A program made the position numbers and the translations under genes. Of a stretch of DNA of 64,000 nucleotides, positions 23,040-36,148 are shown in pieces. Each line of letters begins with the position of its first letter. Within the stretch, counting starts at the first letter, position 1. The DNA comes from Gibbula magus (Eukaryota > Mollusca > Gastropoda > Trochida > Trochidae), in the NCBI GenBank assembly GCA_936450465.1, contig OW388289.1:66214420-66278419 (forward strand), written 5' to 3'. The notes under the pieces were generated by a model, which did not search any database, was not told where the DNA came from, and worked only from the letters and a program-made list of their open reading frames with translations.

Positions 23040-26000
23040 GCACTCGTTATTATCATCTAGAATCGCCTTCTAAAGAAACAAAAGGACTCGGCAACTTTGT
23101 TATCTGCAGATAACATGCAGTAATGATTAGTTATATACAGCATTGGACTTCAGTGCAATACCATCCATGGTTCGACAATCCATAAAAAGTCTGATGAGAG
23201 TTTGTATTTTATGTTCTTTTTATGTATCGTATCCATAACCAATCACTCAATACATAAAGGCCTTCTCCTATATTCGCAATTTAGTATACATCAGTTCTAC
23301 ATCTCTCTCTCACTCTCTCTCTCTCTTTGTGACTGCCTGTCTCTGTCTCTCTTGCTTGATAATAAAATTAACATATACACAAAAACGTCACATTCGTTTC
23401 AATAAAGAAGATGACTATTCATAGACCTAGCTTTTCTTTAATCTTTTACAACTTCTAAGTTGCCTCTTAAAGAAATGATGGTCGCTCAAGTTTTCGGGCG
23501 GATTACCTTTTTATGCTGCCGTTCTTTTTGTATCTATTGCACTGTTAGAGTTTTATGTTGTTTTTTTCCGCGACAATTATCAACATTTTATGTGCATTGG
23601 GAAATGTCCCAATGTTTAATCTGATCTATGCTGGTCTATATCACTCCCTTGTCTTTACCGGTGTCCTGGAATTGTCATGAATAAATAAAATTATCTCACC
23701 CGATTGTCGTCTGATATCATTTATATTACATGAGTTGTGAAGTGTTCTGTTTTATATCGTAGTGTTAATTTACATTTATTTGGTTCCAGAAGACTGGAGG
23801 ATGAGATTCTCCATGAGTATCCTCAACCGTCTTCAACCGTGTTCTAGCGATTGTATAGCGATTGTGCATCCATATTACCGTCAAAACAAGACAATGGATT
23901 ATCAACACAAAACAAATCATGAATCGGGTGCAGAAAGCTTTGTAAATGTGAATACATCACAACACATATCAAATTCTTGTAAATTAGACATCCCTGTGTT
24001 TACTGTTGACTTGAATTTCGGAAAGAGATTTTAAAACAATTGCATAGGTTATAAGATGCCACTGTCTCTAAAAGTTCCGAGAATAAAATTTCAAATAACA
24101 GAATTATTGATGAGTAGTAAAAGCAAAATTTCCTTTGTGAAAAACATCATATTTGCTTTTCCTTTTTGGTTAGCATCGTCAACTTGTTTTATTTTTCGTG
24201 ATATTTTTGCCTTTGTCAAAAACCAATGCTACTTGTGTAGTTTATGGAAAAGTACATGTAATATAACATTTTTGACAGCTGAGGCCACGTTGTAATTTTT
24301 CATGAAAAATATAAAACACTATTGCGTGTTGAAAACTCGTGAAAGCTATTTCATGAGTAGTAGAAACAACATTAAGTTAATAAAAAAAAAATCATATTTG
24401 CAGCATCATCTTATTTGCTTTGATATTCTCTGTAGATATTCTCGTGTTTACTGTTGGTTGACCGGAACATGAAATATCATCTTTTTTTATTATATCATGT
24501 AGTTTGACAAAGGCGATTACTGCTAAATCCACGATGGTTGATAACTTCTTTCATATTATGTTTTCACGTTGATAACGTGTTTGTTTACGAATTAAAATAT
24601 AAATAAATAATTAAACTAGATTGTTTTATATTCATGAAAACATATGTCTTCCCCTTCCCTCAATTAGCAAAGAACCCCCAAACAATTAATGTTTTAGAGC
24701 TATTGTCGTTTATAAAAACCAGCCAAGTTGTTAACATGGAAAAAGATAAAGGAAAAATAGCATTAAAAAGCTGAAATCCCCAAAAGAACGACTACATGAT
24801 ATGGTGAGGCAATATACCGAATGTGGTCGAGAGGTTTGAAGTAGTTTTAGAGTTATGTCCTGGAATTGAATCATATTTTGACTTATCAGTGCTTAATATT
24901 TTATTAAGTCATAAGTACTTTACTTCTTGTAAACTATCTTTCCCTTTTCCCTAATACTGGTAAGCAACTACATGTCGGGGATGATGGAGAGGTCAGGGTT
25001 ATCAGACAAGACAATTCACTGCTGTCAAGCACCTGTCATGCATCTGGTAGATCGAAGTGACTTAAGTGTACTTAGTTTGACTCTTAATGAATATGTGCAG
25101 AACAAATATTTGAATATTTTCCGCATGTTTAAACAACTATCTAGTCAACATGCACGTGTCCACAAGAAAGAAGAATCCATCTTCACATCGATGAATCAGG
25201 CAACAAACACACGATCCTCGTAATCACTTGCACAACGTTTTGAGATGACATTTTATCAATAATCAGAGTATTGATATATAGTTGTCATTTCTATTAAGTT
25301 AAATGGGAATAAAAGTTGTGTTTGCTCGATTGATACATGCCTTGATTGCACGATTCAAACATTCCCAATTGACAAATTTCCTTCAAATGAACATTAAACA
25401 TTCTTGACATCATAATTTTGTCTTGTTACAATATATATATTATTCATTTTGTCATTTTGCAAATTCCCAATGAGTTGAGAATGAAAAAAGGAACCATGTT
25501 GGTTCTTACAACAGGGTTATACTGTGTGTGCGCCATGAGCATGCCCTTTGTGGTGTGATGTTAAGTGCGGTCTTGTATTCAATTCATTATATTTAGTTTA
25601 TACCAATTCTTTGGCGATTATATAATGAAAACATTATGATGTGATTTAGTTCGATAAGATTTTACCAATTCTGAATGAACCTTCGTCGATTTTAAAGCCT
25701 ATTACACTGCTTACTCTTAGAAGCCCTATTGAAAATTCTTTCATACAATATTGAATGTTTTCATTCTGACTCTTATATCAATATTTAAACGATTTTTAAA
25801 CAATAATTGAAAACTGGTGATTTGACTTTTATTTTGCTTACAATCGTTGTTCATTTTTTGCAATTTGTTCTTCAATTAGGATTTAAAATATAAAGGTATT
25901 ATTATGGATTTAAACCAAATAAGATTATCAAACTGCTTATTGGGATGCATTATCATTGTTCAATTGTTCATAGATTTGAGAGTTTATGAAAAAGATATTC

Positions 26001-26365
26001 TTATGGATTCAACATAACGAACGAATTAACCAAACAAAGTAGTGATAAAAGATAAAGTTTTCGAAAATAAATACTAACCGAATGTGAAATGATGACAACA
26101 GTATCATTATCGATAAATAAATACAATAAACTTGTTTCAAAGGCGATGGTCAGTGTATCTAAGTGTTATACTTCAATATATATTTACGGATAAAACATCC
26201 AGTAACTATAATTTCAACTCATAAAAGGTTTTAAGGATGGAATGTTTTTATTTACAAGAAGACAAAACATAATTATACATCTCAAATGTCATTGTTGATG
26301 TGGACCCCTCCCAGTAGAGCATTGTCAAAGTTCCTTAAATATTCAATTGTCTGAAGGTTTGGAAG
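23040..26365 (+). repeat. Segmental duplication, copy B (partner of 13150-21540)
   Basis: This is the shorter and less interrupted copy, with match positions given under copy A. It carries its own TC-rich microsatellite at 23301-23352 (TCTCTCTCTCACTCTCTC...), at the place where copy A has only TCTCTCCCTCC before its pearl-like insertion. At 26172-26205 it shows ACTTCAATATATATTTACGG, the unoccupied form of the transposon target. The open frames in this interval (23762-24034, 24056-24295, 24972-25223) are not kept in copy A beyond short stretches, so I do not call genes. Confidence 0.85.
23301..23352. repeat. TC dinucleotide-rich microsatellite
   Basis: An interrupted (TC)n run, with CACTC and TGTCTC interruptions, about 50 bp long. 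Confidence 0.9.
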
Positions 26366-26369
26366 TGGT

Positions 26370-29300
26370 CGATATTGAGGACAAAGGACAGATTGTGAAT
26401 TTACAACTTTTGAATAGTTTCTTTTAGCTCCATGAGATGAAAATAAAATTGAAGGAAATTAGTTTTACACTTTCAACACTTCAAACACTGGACACCCTTT
26501 GAAATAATTTTGGTATCTTATATAATTTCATGTGATAATATCAGTCTCCAATTGTCTTGGCTCTTGACGACAATCAATAACTATAAGAAGAAAATCAGAC
26601 ATGTTATGATAGCCGAGGCCACTTAATGCAGACATATGTGTTAACGTTAAGAAATGCTCCCATTTCAGTCTTTTAACTTGATGACAATCCAAAGTAAATC
26701 GGTTCGAATAAAGCAGGAACTACACTATAAATAAACTCTCAGTGATAATGTTTTGTAAATCCTATTGGGCCGATCTTGATGAATGTTGGGTTTGGTTACT
26801 TTGTTTTGTTATATATGATCGTGAATGCAGAGTCACATTTTAATCAATCAATTACCTATTGAATTCCAATTAACGAACTAATTTTCCAATGATTAGCTTT
26901 TTAAACGTCTCTGTGATTCTTGACTTTTTTGAAAATTATTGAGAGGTGTCAACACTATCTGTCCCATAAAATAAATATCATGCTTCATTAATTTGATACT
27001 TAATTATTATATACGTATACCTAGATACACTTCCTAAAATCGCTCCACATAGAAAAAAAGGTGTCACTTTTATTTCATATTTCCATATATATATAATTAA
27101 AATCGAAACTCAAATAACAAATTGCATTGTTTATGTTGTGTTAATAATGGTGTATGCAGCACGATTATTGATTATTTGTATAATTTTAAATGTTTCAACA
27201 AATTTAAACTGAACATGTCAATAACCGAACAACGCACATTGATACTATTAAACATTTCATTACACATGGTTCTCAATGTAGGATTGCAACTTTTGTCAAG
27301 CCCCCTCATGTCCCTGCATTCAAATAAAGAAGAAACATAGTCACTATAATAATAGTTCACATTCTTCCTACAGGACTTCATTTAAACTTGATATTGAAAT
27401 AATGCCGTAAATTTGAATACACAATCGTGTAAAGATGGTAAAAGAAAAATATATACCTGTATCCATTCCAAATGGACGAAAACAGGGGTGACCCGATAAC
27501 CAAAACATGTCTCTTAATGTCTGTTTGTTATTCTCTCACAATCTTGTTTTTGTCCTAAACCCACACTCTGGACAACTAGTTTACGTTGTCTTTATTACCT
27601 CCCCTGAATTGAATATAGAAAACAAAATATACAAGACCTAGACACTGTCTTAAAGCCTTTATTTTGTAATCACAAGCCTATTTGCAAATAAGCAAGAAAC
27701 ACAGAGGACCTTTTCAATACCATTCCAATACATTGAACGCATCTGTCATTCCTTTCGTATAATCTCTTAACCGATATGGTTTGGAATGATGACAATTCAA
27801 AACCATACTAGCAAAAGTGAAGAACGCCAATGCCGTGTCTTCGATGTATTCTAAGAAGATTAGGTGTCATTCAACAAAGCAATGGTAATCAGCCGCACCC
27901 GATAGTGAAAAACTTGGTATAAATGATCATGACGCTATGATTGACCTGTCTAATGCCATATTGTACTGAATGTGCTGAGCAATCAGTCATTACATTTTAT
28001 AACCATAGTTATTTGATGCAAGACACGAAGAGGTCTGATTGTCCGAATTCATGAGAATAGTGTGGATGTCAGATGAGTTCGATTTGAAGCACAAATTGTC
28101 CACCTAAAGAACAGATGTTGTGTTGCATTGATAACTTTAAAAAGATTGCTTTACCTTCTCAAGACTGTTTTTTCAAATGTTATTTGGATCTTACTATCTG
28201 TATTGGATGTTGGATTAAAGCCCAATAGATGTAACATTTTGTTTCTATTCCGTAGCATAATAATACACAATATGTTTATGTAAAGCTAGATTAGGAGTTA
28301 CTTAGGTTTTTATATTTGAAAGATGCAAAAATAATTCATAAATCAGTTTTTCTTTTTTTATTAGCAATATTTATGTGATTAATGGTTGTACAACTCAACA
28401 AAACGACTATCACATATTATTAATGCATATCTTTTATAGTTAAAAGATGCACATATTTCAAAAGTTAAGTCCCACCGGTAGAGCAGGACATGACTATCAT
28501 ATTACTGGCACTTTATCTCGTTAGAACAGTAGGGAGGTTTATCATGTTCTAATGAGCTTTGAAATTAAATTGTCAGGTTTTTAGGAATATTTTGAGGAAT
28601 TGAGTCTTGAGTGTTATAGGCTGCCCCTTATGCCCCTTATGGTAATTAGAAATTAAAACTGTTTATAATTCTCATCTCATCCCAATAAGTCAGTACCTCG
28701 AAACTTAAATTCATAACACAATGAAGATTATGATGTACAATCATGATGAGGAAATGCGATTAAGAATAATACAAGCTGCGATTTGCACAGTGATATGTTA
28801 ATCATCTAACAAACTAAGTGACTGGCATAACCTTACACCTGTTGATAATATTGATATAGGTCGACAATAGTAACATATGTAAGACGAGAGCGTAATTCCA
28901 ACAACATACACACCTCAGAAATATATTTTACGTCCTCTATCTACTTACCGTTTTAATTGAATCATTTTATTTATGCCACTATCTCACATGTTACAACAGT
29001 AAAATACTAACGTTTCATGTACGTGTTTATTGGACAATTAGAAATTAACTACATTCTATATTCAGCAGACTCAACATATTACAGAAAGATAAATCATCTC
29101 ACTAATTTCAAAATCGAAACGCCAAAATACATTTATTGAATAACAATCCTTACATTCGCTGCATTCACTTGGCATTGGAATAGTACAACTACATGTAGAC
29201 AAATCTGCACAAAATTGCAAATCAAATTTACTAAAGGAGAAATTAATCCAATTCTGAAATGTGATTATGAACATGCACGCATTAGATAACCACAGAAAGA

Positions 29301-29730
29301 TCAGAAAAGTGCTGAAACATTATCCTCTATTATCTAGTTCAAATTAGATTCCGAATCAATATTGCAACTTTCGGATGATCTATGTACCCTATTATCAACT
29401 TAAATTACCACAAGAAAAAATGTATGTTTCCTTTCCTTACATCAAACCAACAACCAACGTTTGATGAAATAAATGTTTAAAAAAATCGCATGAATTAATT
29501 ATGTTGTGTAAACTGTCGGGTCACAGGCATCATAATGTACATAGGACCTGTAAGTAACTCATGTACATGAGCTCCAAATGATGGGAAATACTTCGTTCAC
29601 GTTACTGCTGCCAAACACGATACACTGGGCATGCCATTTCTGATATAAGATAATAATTTAAAGAATATATATATTTGTTTCTTATTTCGAATCTAAGAAG
29701 AAAAGATTACCTCAATTTTTAACGATAACA
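26370..29730. other. Long AT-rich stretch without a recognised gene
   Basis: No coding gene is identifiable. A perfect-looking hairpin with 12-base arms, CTCGTTAGAACA and TGTTCTAATGAG (one mismatch), lies at 28518-28557. The minus-strand open frame 29071-29274 contains SECSECKDCYS but has no known motif. The frames at 27122-27340 and 27172-27381 overlap on opposite strands, which suggests neither is real. Confidence 0.5.
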
Positions 29731-29739
29731 TAATTTTAG

Positions 29740-29882
29740 AAATACATGTCATTTAGATAGTGAAGAAATATAGCATTGTTATATTTGGGATTCCTGTACT
29801 TTTTCGGTGCGTACCCAACCCCCTGAGTACTATCGCCAGCACTGACCGTACCAACAGCTTATCACACGACCACCGGGCTTAT
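29740..29882 (-). mobile_element. tRNA-derived SINE (family 1), minus strand
   Basis: Reverse-complemented, it reads GGTGGTCGTGTGATAAG (A-box region), GTACGGTCAGTGCTGGCGAT, GGGTACGCACCGAAAAAGT, AAATATAACAATGCTATATT, TTCACTATCTAAATG and ACATGTATTT. This is the same order as the fuller copy at 53009-53200. The B-box itself is reduced to GGTTGGGTACGC. Confidence 0.75.
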
Positions 29883-29944
29883 TTTAAATTCATTAACATC
29901 TGATAGATGAAAATTGACACAGCTTCCAAGGCTGTATGCATTTG

Positions 29945-30125
29945 GAATACATGCCATTTAGATAGTGAACAAATATAACATGGCTATATTTATGATAACA
30001 CTACATTTAATAGTACACATTTCTGTACTTTTTCGGAGCGAGTCTCTGTGGGTTCGAACCCACACCCTCAGAAGGTAGTGTTATGCCAAATATAACCATG
30101 TGATAACTGAATTTGTTGAGAAGAC
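29945..30125. mobile_element. Two SINE family 1 pieces in inverted, back-to-back arrangement
   Basis: The minus-strand piece (29945-30066) carries the tail and a B-box. Directly after it a plus-strand tail begins (30066-30125). The arms CATGGCTATATTTATGATAA (29979 on) and, inverted, CATGGTTATATTTGGCATAA (30100 back) pair over 30 bases (29979-30008 with 30071-30100) with few mismatches. The join lies at the self-complementary B-box GTGGGTTCGAACCCAC (30048-30063), so the whole can fold on itself. Confidence 0.7.
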
Positions 30126-30129
30126 AATA

Positions 30130-32600
30130 GGACTCTCTTCTTTTCTGTTAACAATTTAAACAAATATACTGCCCCAAAATTTTAACACACGGGTCAAATG
30201 TATTTTCAAAAGTTTCACTAATTTAACAAAAAACATATAAACAATTATTGAAACAAATAGAGTCAATGGATCTGTAGCTCACCTGGCGTTTAATGATATC
30301 AAAGCCAATACCGTCATAGTTACGTTGAATAATAAGTTGACCATTGACTCTCATCTTGTAAAAATTGACACTTTGTGATTCAATTTCACATCGTTATTCA
30401 AAATAAAAATGTACTTAACCAAAGTATGTTATTATAATGGTTAAATAAAACATGAATATGCAAAATGAAATTCACTGTAGTCCGCCTCTCTAACCTCTTT
30501 GTATATGCATACATACAAAGGTGAATTTTTTAGGCGAAAGTATGGCTCAGAAAATGTTGAGAGAAACGTCCAATTGGTCATCAAAATAGAATGTCCATGA
30601 CAATATAAGGTTACACGTGATCCATGGAGGGATTTATACTAACATGATATATCTCCATACAACATATGTGCAAGCAGAGTTTTGATGTATAACCATTCCC
30701 TTTGAATGAGTGAATTTGTGTTTAATCAAACGTCTAGCGGCGACCCCCATTCATGACTTCTTACTATTAACGTATCAGAGCAATTGGTAAAACAGCTCTG
30801 CTCTACAGAAATGTATTGTACAGAATTAAAGACGCATCAGAGTAGACAATGATAATCTTTCGTTGTTTTATCGATGATCAACAAATGATCATCTGTAGCA
30901 TTCACTGTTTGTTGAGCACATCACATCACTATCGATAGGTTGGCTCTTATCCATTGCTGCTGATTCATTAGTGTGAGACAGACATACAGTTGATGCCAGT
31001 ACAGTTAAGCACTAAACAAGGTTGCAGATATCACATGTGCCCGTCTTTCCAAGCAATATAAAAGTTTATTTCCAAAAGTACTTTAGTTTCAAAGAGGTGA
31101 AAAGTGTAACACATTCCTACAATGGAGAGGTTTTATTTGCCCCATGTTTGGAACTTTTTTTGAGTAAGTAAATACATTAGATAGACAGTGTGTCAAATGG
31201 GTTTCCGTGATAAATCATTTAAGCGTGAAAAGATGAAGTAATTGTTTCTTAGCTGCCCTAAAAAGAAGCAAAAACACTCGATGATATTTGAAAGTAAGAT
31301 CTAACCGTACTAATATTTCAATACATACTGCGACTTATGTTGGAAAAAACCCAGATTGCAACCAATGATGTACATGAAGTGCCATGTACAAATGCGTGAT
31401 GGGCATAGCCCCGTTTACACAAATTGAGCTCATCATTCAAAGATACAGTTTTTGGTTGTTCAATAAATGTTGTAATGTTCTAGATTTGATGTTTAAAAAT
31501 CCCATATAAGCTTCTTATGTCAACTAAGTCAATTACCGAGTACGCATATAATCAGAAAGAAGTGCGTTACATGTGCAATATTGATCCCAAATCTTATTAA
31601 AACTCGATCATAGAGTTTTACTGTTCAACACTTTGCTGACCATCTGTTTTAAGAATTAAATTATTTTCTCATTTGGTCAATTAGATTTTTAACATTAGAT
31701 TGTGATTATAAATAGATGAAATCAATTGACAATGTTTCTCCAACACTCAGAAAACAAATTTGCCAGATACTTTTTTAAGTTACACAAGTAAAATGACTCA
31801 GACTGAGACATAGATTATAGATATTTGTAGTAAGACAAACAATATACACAGAATACATTAATCGCTGGGTTTGAAATAAGCTCCTAGTCTTTCTATAAAC
31901 ATGTGATTAATGTCTACATATCTCGAAAAGTAAAAAAAAAGAATGCACATGATAAAGCTTCGTATGATCTTAATATTGAGCAGAATTGGAAACCACTGTC
32001 ATGTCTTATAAGGCATTTATATATTCAGACACATTCCTGGTCGTGGTCGTTAACCATCAATCATCACCAGTTTCATGAGTGTGTGGTTCACAGATAACCT
32101 TCATCGTCTGTGTAACGTATAAAGAGTTTAAAGTTATAGGTCAGGGTATGTAGCCCTGTAAGTAGAGCCTATCATCACTCAGACGATCCGGATATAATTC
32201 CAAGCTTGATACTGTAGCTATGATGTTTCGCCCTATTTAACCAGACCTGTTGTTCATTCAAACATCTTAAATAATTATAAGCACAACAAGGCACACATCT
32301 GTCAAATCATTTCTTGCATTTTCCGTAATACCCTTTCAATCATCATTCACATTTTTCTGAGAATCCAACCAGAAGATATTGACGTGAATTTAACGTACCA
32401 GTACTGTAGACTGTTCTGTGTGTAAGCTTCTACTATGAGTTAATTCACCTGAAATAAAATTGCATCAATTTCTCATTTTGACAATTTGATCACTTATACA
32501 ACAGTGAATATACAGAACCCTCATAATGAAGTTTATCATTAACTCACAGTCAGATTAAAATTGACGTTTTTCCGAGGAATAAAAATTGCAAAAAAGTGCA
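30130..32600. other. AT-rich DNA, nothing recognised
   Basis: Chance-length open frames only. A minus-strand B-box-like GGGTTCGTATCCCGG lies at 32615-32629, immediately before the core array, and may be the head of another worn SINE. Confidence 0.5.
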
Positions 32601-32630
32601 TCTACCGGGATACGAACCCATATCGTTCAG

Positions 32631-33325
32631 GTCATGACCCGTGACCCACATTTGGGGTCACATTGTCACCAAATCAATTATATAGAATATCCATTGGCCA
32701 AGGAGTGTGTGCACATTATTCTTTTTAGAGCTTTTCATACTTGAGAAGAAGATGAAAATAGGTTTGGTCATGACCCCTGCGAACCACATCTCCGAATCTA
32801 TAATTTAGAATCCCCATTGGTCAAGGAGTCTGTTGTAAAACATGTCAGAATTCTAGAGCTTTTGGTATTGGGGAAGAAGATGAAAATAGTTTTTTAGTTC
32901 ATGACCCCTGTGACCCACATCTAGGGTCAAAATGTCGCCAAACCTACAGTTTAGAATCCCCATTAGCCAAGAGTCTTTTCACAACATTTCAGTTTTCTAA
33001 AGCTTTTCAAACTAGAGAAAAAGATGAAATTAGATTTTAAGTCATGACCCCCATGGTCCCCATTTGGGGTCACAGGGATTCCTGCTCTACAATTTAGAAT
33101 CCCCATTATCTAAGGAGTATGTACATAAGATTTCAGTTTTCTAGAGCTTTTCATAATAGAGAAAAAGATGGAATTAGGTTTTATGGTCATGACCTCCCCG
33201 ATCCACATTTGGGGTCACAGGGTTTCCGACTCTACAATTTAGAATCCCCATTTTGCCAAGGAGTCAGTGCACATCATTTCAGCTCTCTAGAGCTTTTCAT
33301 ACTTGAGAAGTAGATGAAAATCGAA
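32631..33325 (+). repeat. Tandem array of five core units (group 3 pearl-like core) without element ends
   Basis: Each unit begins (G)GTCATGACC(C), goes through 'CCACAT(T/C)(T/G)GGGGTCA', 'TACAATTTAGAATCCCCATT', 'CCAAGGAGT', 'TTTCAGTTTTCTAGAGCTTTT', and ends '(GAG)AA(G/A)AAGATGAAA(A)TAGGTTTT'. Unit starts are near 32631, 32767, 32898, 33041 and 33186 (periods 131-145 bp). The same core, inverted, fills the element at 39101-39645. Neither an ACGG microsatellite nor a terminal hairpin flanks this array, so it is a truncated copy or a satellite-like expansion. Confidence 0.8.
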
Positions 33326-33593
33326 GGATGAAGAAGGTTTTAAAATGACAACCTGTTCTGGTTAAATAAAACAACAATAGAGAAATACATACACATCTTC
33401 TCTACCTGCAACTGGCTATAACAAGTTATTACCATTTTGTAAAATTATCAAAGCCAAAGCAATATATTGGGTTATAGGAGGAGAATTTAGAGTTTGACGT
33501 TTTAAAGCCAAATCGTCTATCAATCATTGAGAAAAGGACTAAAGACTAAACTTATGACTTTCATGAAACTACACAATGTACATATCAGAGTCC

Positions 33594-33815
33594 TATGATA
33601 TGCTCTCTATATTCAACTCAGACGAGGTCATCAAAACAAGGTGAATTGGTTATCAAGAGAGTCGGATTGAAATTGCTGTTGTCTCTTCCAATATCGTGCA
33701 CATTAATAGAGGTGACGTGACCAGCAATGGAAGATGTTCATTATGTTCTGAAAGGATCAGCTCAAATATAAAGAGAGTGAAAACAAAAAGACATTACGAG
33801 ATTTCTATTTGGCTT
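33594..33815 (+). repeat. Duplicated block, partner of 42088-42300
   Basis: Long runs such as CAGACGAGGTC(A/C)TCAAAACA, AGGTGACGTGACCAGCAATG and GAAGATGTTCATTATGTTCT are identical or nearly so between the two copies, about 85-90 percent by eye over 210 bp and in the same orientation 8.5 kb apart. Open frames through it differ between copies, so it is probably not coding. The strength of conservation stands out against older duplicates in the window. Confidence 0.8.
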
Positions 33816-33819
33816 TCAT

Positions 33820-34950
33820 TGCTTTGTTATGCATTGAATATTTTTATACATCTATCATCTGCACATGAAGGTTTAACATAAATAAACATATGCAGTATAT
33901 TAGTTAATCTAAATTCGTTGTTTTCAGAAAGAATGTCTCATGAGAATAACGACAAATGACAGACGATATTCAGATTTCTATAAAGGCATTTATTTCTTTC
34001 GCTTAATTTTTGTATAAATGATCTAAACTGGACACAGCTCTGTCAATTCAATTATATATCCTGTATTGTTATTGATATGACCATTCAAAGAACCAAATAA
34101 CCAAAAGAATATCACCAAATTATAACATATATATAATATTTGTCTAGTCAACACAATGTCAGAAAAGTAAGTTTCCTTAGAACATTCAAAACTGTAACAT
34201 TTTTGATAGAGAAATGTAGGTATTATATCTTCTTCCAGTAGTTACACGTATTTACATGACATCTATACTAAGTAAAGTTATTCTGCGACATGACTTTGGT
34301 AAGGTATGGTTCTATACAGAAAGTCGGTTTAACTGTAGAATATAAGTCTAAAGACAAACTGCCATTATCACTGGTAAATATGCTTTGTACATCATTGATT
34401 CTCATACAACAATATGTAGAAACTCACTTTTGTTGCCGACACATTCACACTGGATTTCCCATACAAAACTGAATCAGTAGGTTAATAATATCTGAAGCCA
34501 AGATGTTATGACCTACTCCTTCTAGATTATAAATAATTATATAACACTGTTTTGCATATCTCGTGCATGGTAATTCTAATAGCTTATATATGTCAATGTA
34601 TAATGTCATAATTTAAGGAACATCCAGAAAGCACTGTTATATTTGAACACTTATAAGTCACACAAAGAACATATTTCCAAAATTGAACATTAAGTCTTAG
34701 TTAATTAACTCATGACTATACATGCTACATACATTAATAGTGGATACCGATACCGATATTCACAAAGTGACTACTCAATAAAGTGACATCATAGTAAGTT
34801 CTTTGATTTGCATTTAAGAAGTTGATAAAGAATGAAATTAATTGAAAATAAACTTAAGGGCATGAAGCAATCTTAAGTCAATGAGCTAAATTAACCATTG
34901 TTGTTACCACAATTTTGAAAACGTAACTTTACATATACAAGTCTAGAAGC
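33820..34950. other. AT-rich DNA, nothing recognised
   Basis: No gene or clear element. Only short open frames. Confidence 0.5.
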
Positions 34951-34954
34951 AAAC

Positions 34955-35447
34955 ACAGCTCACATATCTAAATATAGTTTGACATAACTGAGAATAGGGA
35001 AGGCACATCTATTGGAATGACTAATCTGGGTGTAAAGTTGAATGAAAATTGAATGTACAATTCCAGAGATAACTGTTAAGTCTTGTTTCCATGGAAACCG
35101 CAAGACATAAAATTCAGAAATAGATCTAACCCTCAAAAGGCACATATATAGGCACAATGGTTGACATGTATATGAAATTTGGTGTAGCTATAATGTATAG
35201 TTTGGGAGATAAGATCTGCACAATATGAGATGTTCCCAGAGTCACGTTTTTGGTCTTGTTTCCATGGAAATCGCCAAAAGTAAAATTTGGAAATCCGTCT
35301 AACCCTCAAAAGGCACAACTATGGATCATGGCTAACATGTGTAGCAAGTTCGGTGAGGCTAGCATGTATAGTTTGAGAGAAATGCTCTGCACAAAGTTTT
35401 GTAACGGACGGACAGACCCCTTACGCTGTAAGGCGGGGATATAATTA
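34955..35447 (+). mobile_element. Pearl-like element, group 4, probably 5'-truncated
   Basis: Two to three core units have a period of about 173 bp, marked by CTTGTTTCCATGGAAA at 35082 and 35255 and by AACCCTCAAAAGGCAC at 35129 and 35301. They are followed by a short ACGG run (35404-35417) and a 3'-terminal hairpin CCCCTTAC-GCT-GTAAGGCGGGG at 35417-35438, ending GGATATAATTAT. No 5' hairpin with a matching ATATCCCCGCC was found upstream. AACACAGCTCAC at 34955-34966 may be its worn remnant. Confidence 0.65.
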
Positions 35448-35449
35448 TC

Positions 35450-36145
35450 ACCAGTATCATTGTCACCTTCGAGTATATAAAGATTAACAGAATAAATACA
35501 TCTTCCCATAAGACGGTCACTGTTTATTTCTCTCAAAGTGACTCAGGTGCAGTGTCTATGTTCAGAGTGTTGTCTTTGTCTTCATAATACAATTACATAC
35601 ATATCTACAAGTTGAGGATATATTTCTACATACTTTCAATCAAAGAGATCAGGCGGTTTATTAGCTCACAACTTTGGTTCTAAGTGATTGTTGCAATGAA
35701 TATTCTTGAAAATTGATTATGACATTTGTTTAGGACTGTGAAATACGAGCTTGCAATTGTACAAATATTGCGATGTTTGAACATGTTGCAGTATATGTGT
35801 TAAGGAAGAGTAAAAGCTCTTTAAATCACCTGCCAAGTCGCGAAGCAACGAACTTGTGGACAACCCGTGTGTATCGTACGAGGTGATATTAAGTAAGTAT
35901 GGAAGTATTCACCGGGGCTTGTATTGCTGAAAAAAACCCAGTTCAAATGTCAAATACTTTGATACGATACACCCTATACTAATAAATAAGAAAGGGAATA
36001 AATAAGAAAAGTTTAAAACCTTCCCAAACAAGTCCACATTTCAAACTGTTACAACACCTTTTATACCTGATATATACTACGGAATGAAAGCAAAGTGATT
36101 TCTCGTTCGATTAAAACAAACATCAACACAATTTGTGCAATAGTG
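35450..36145. other. AT-rich DNA, nothing recognised
   Basis: No gene or element identified. Confidence 0.5.
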
Positions 36146-36148
36146 AGG

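Noticed and set aside
32631..33325. CRISPR array or true satellite
   Set aside because: Units are 131-145 bp and diverged, with no short identical repeats and unique spacers. The same unit is the core of a transposable element at 39101.
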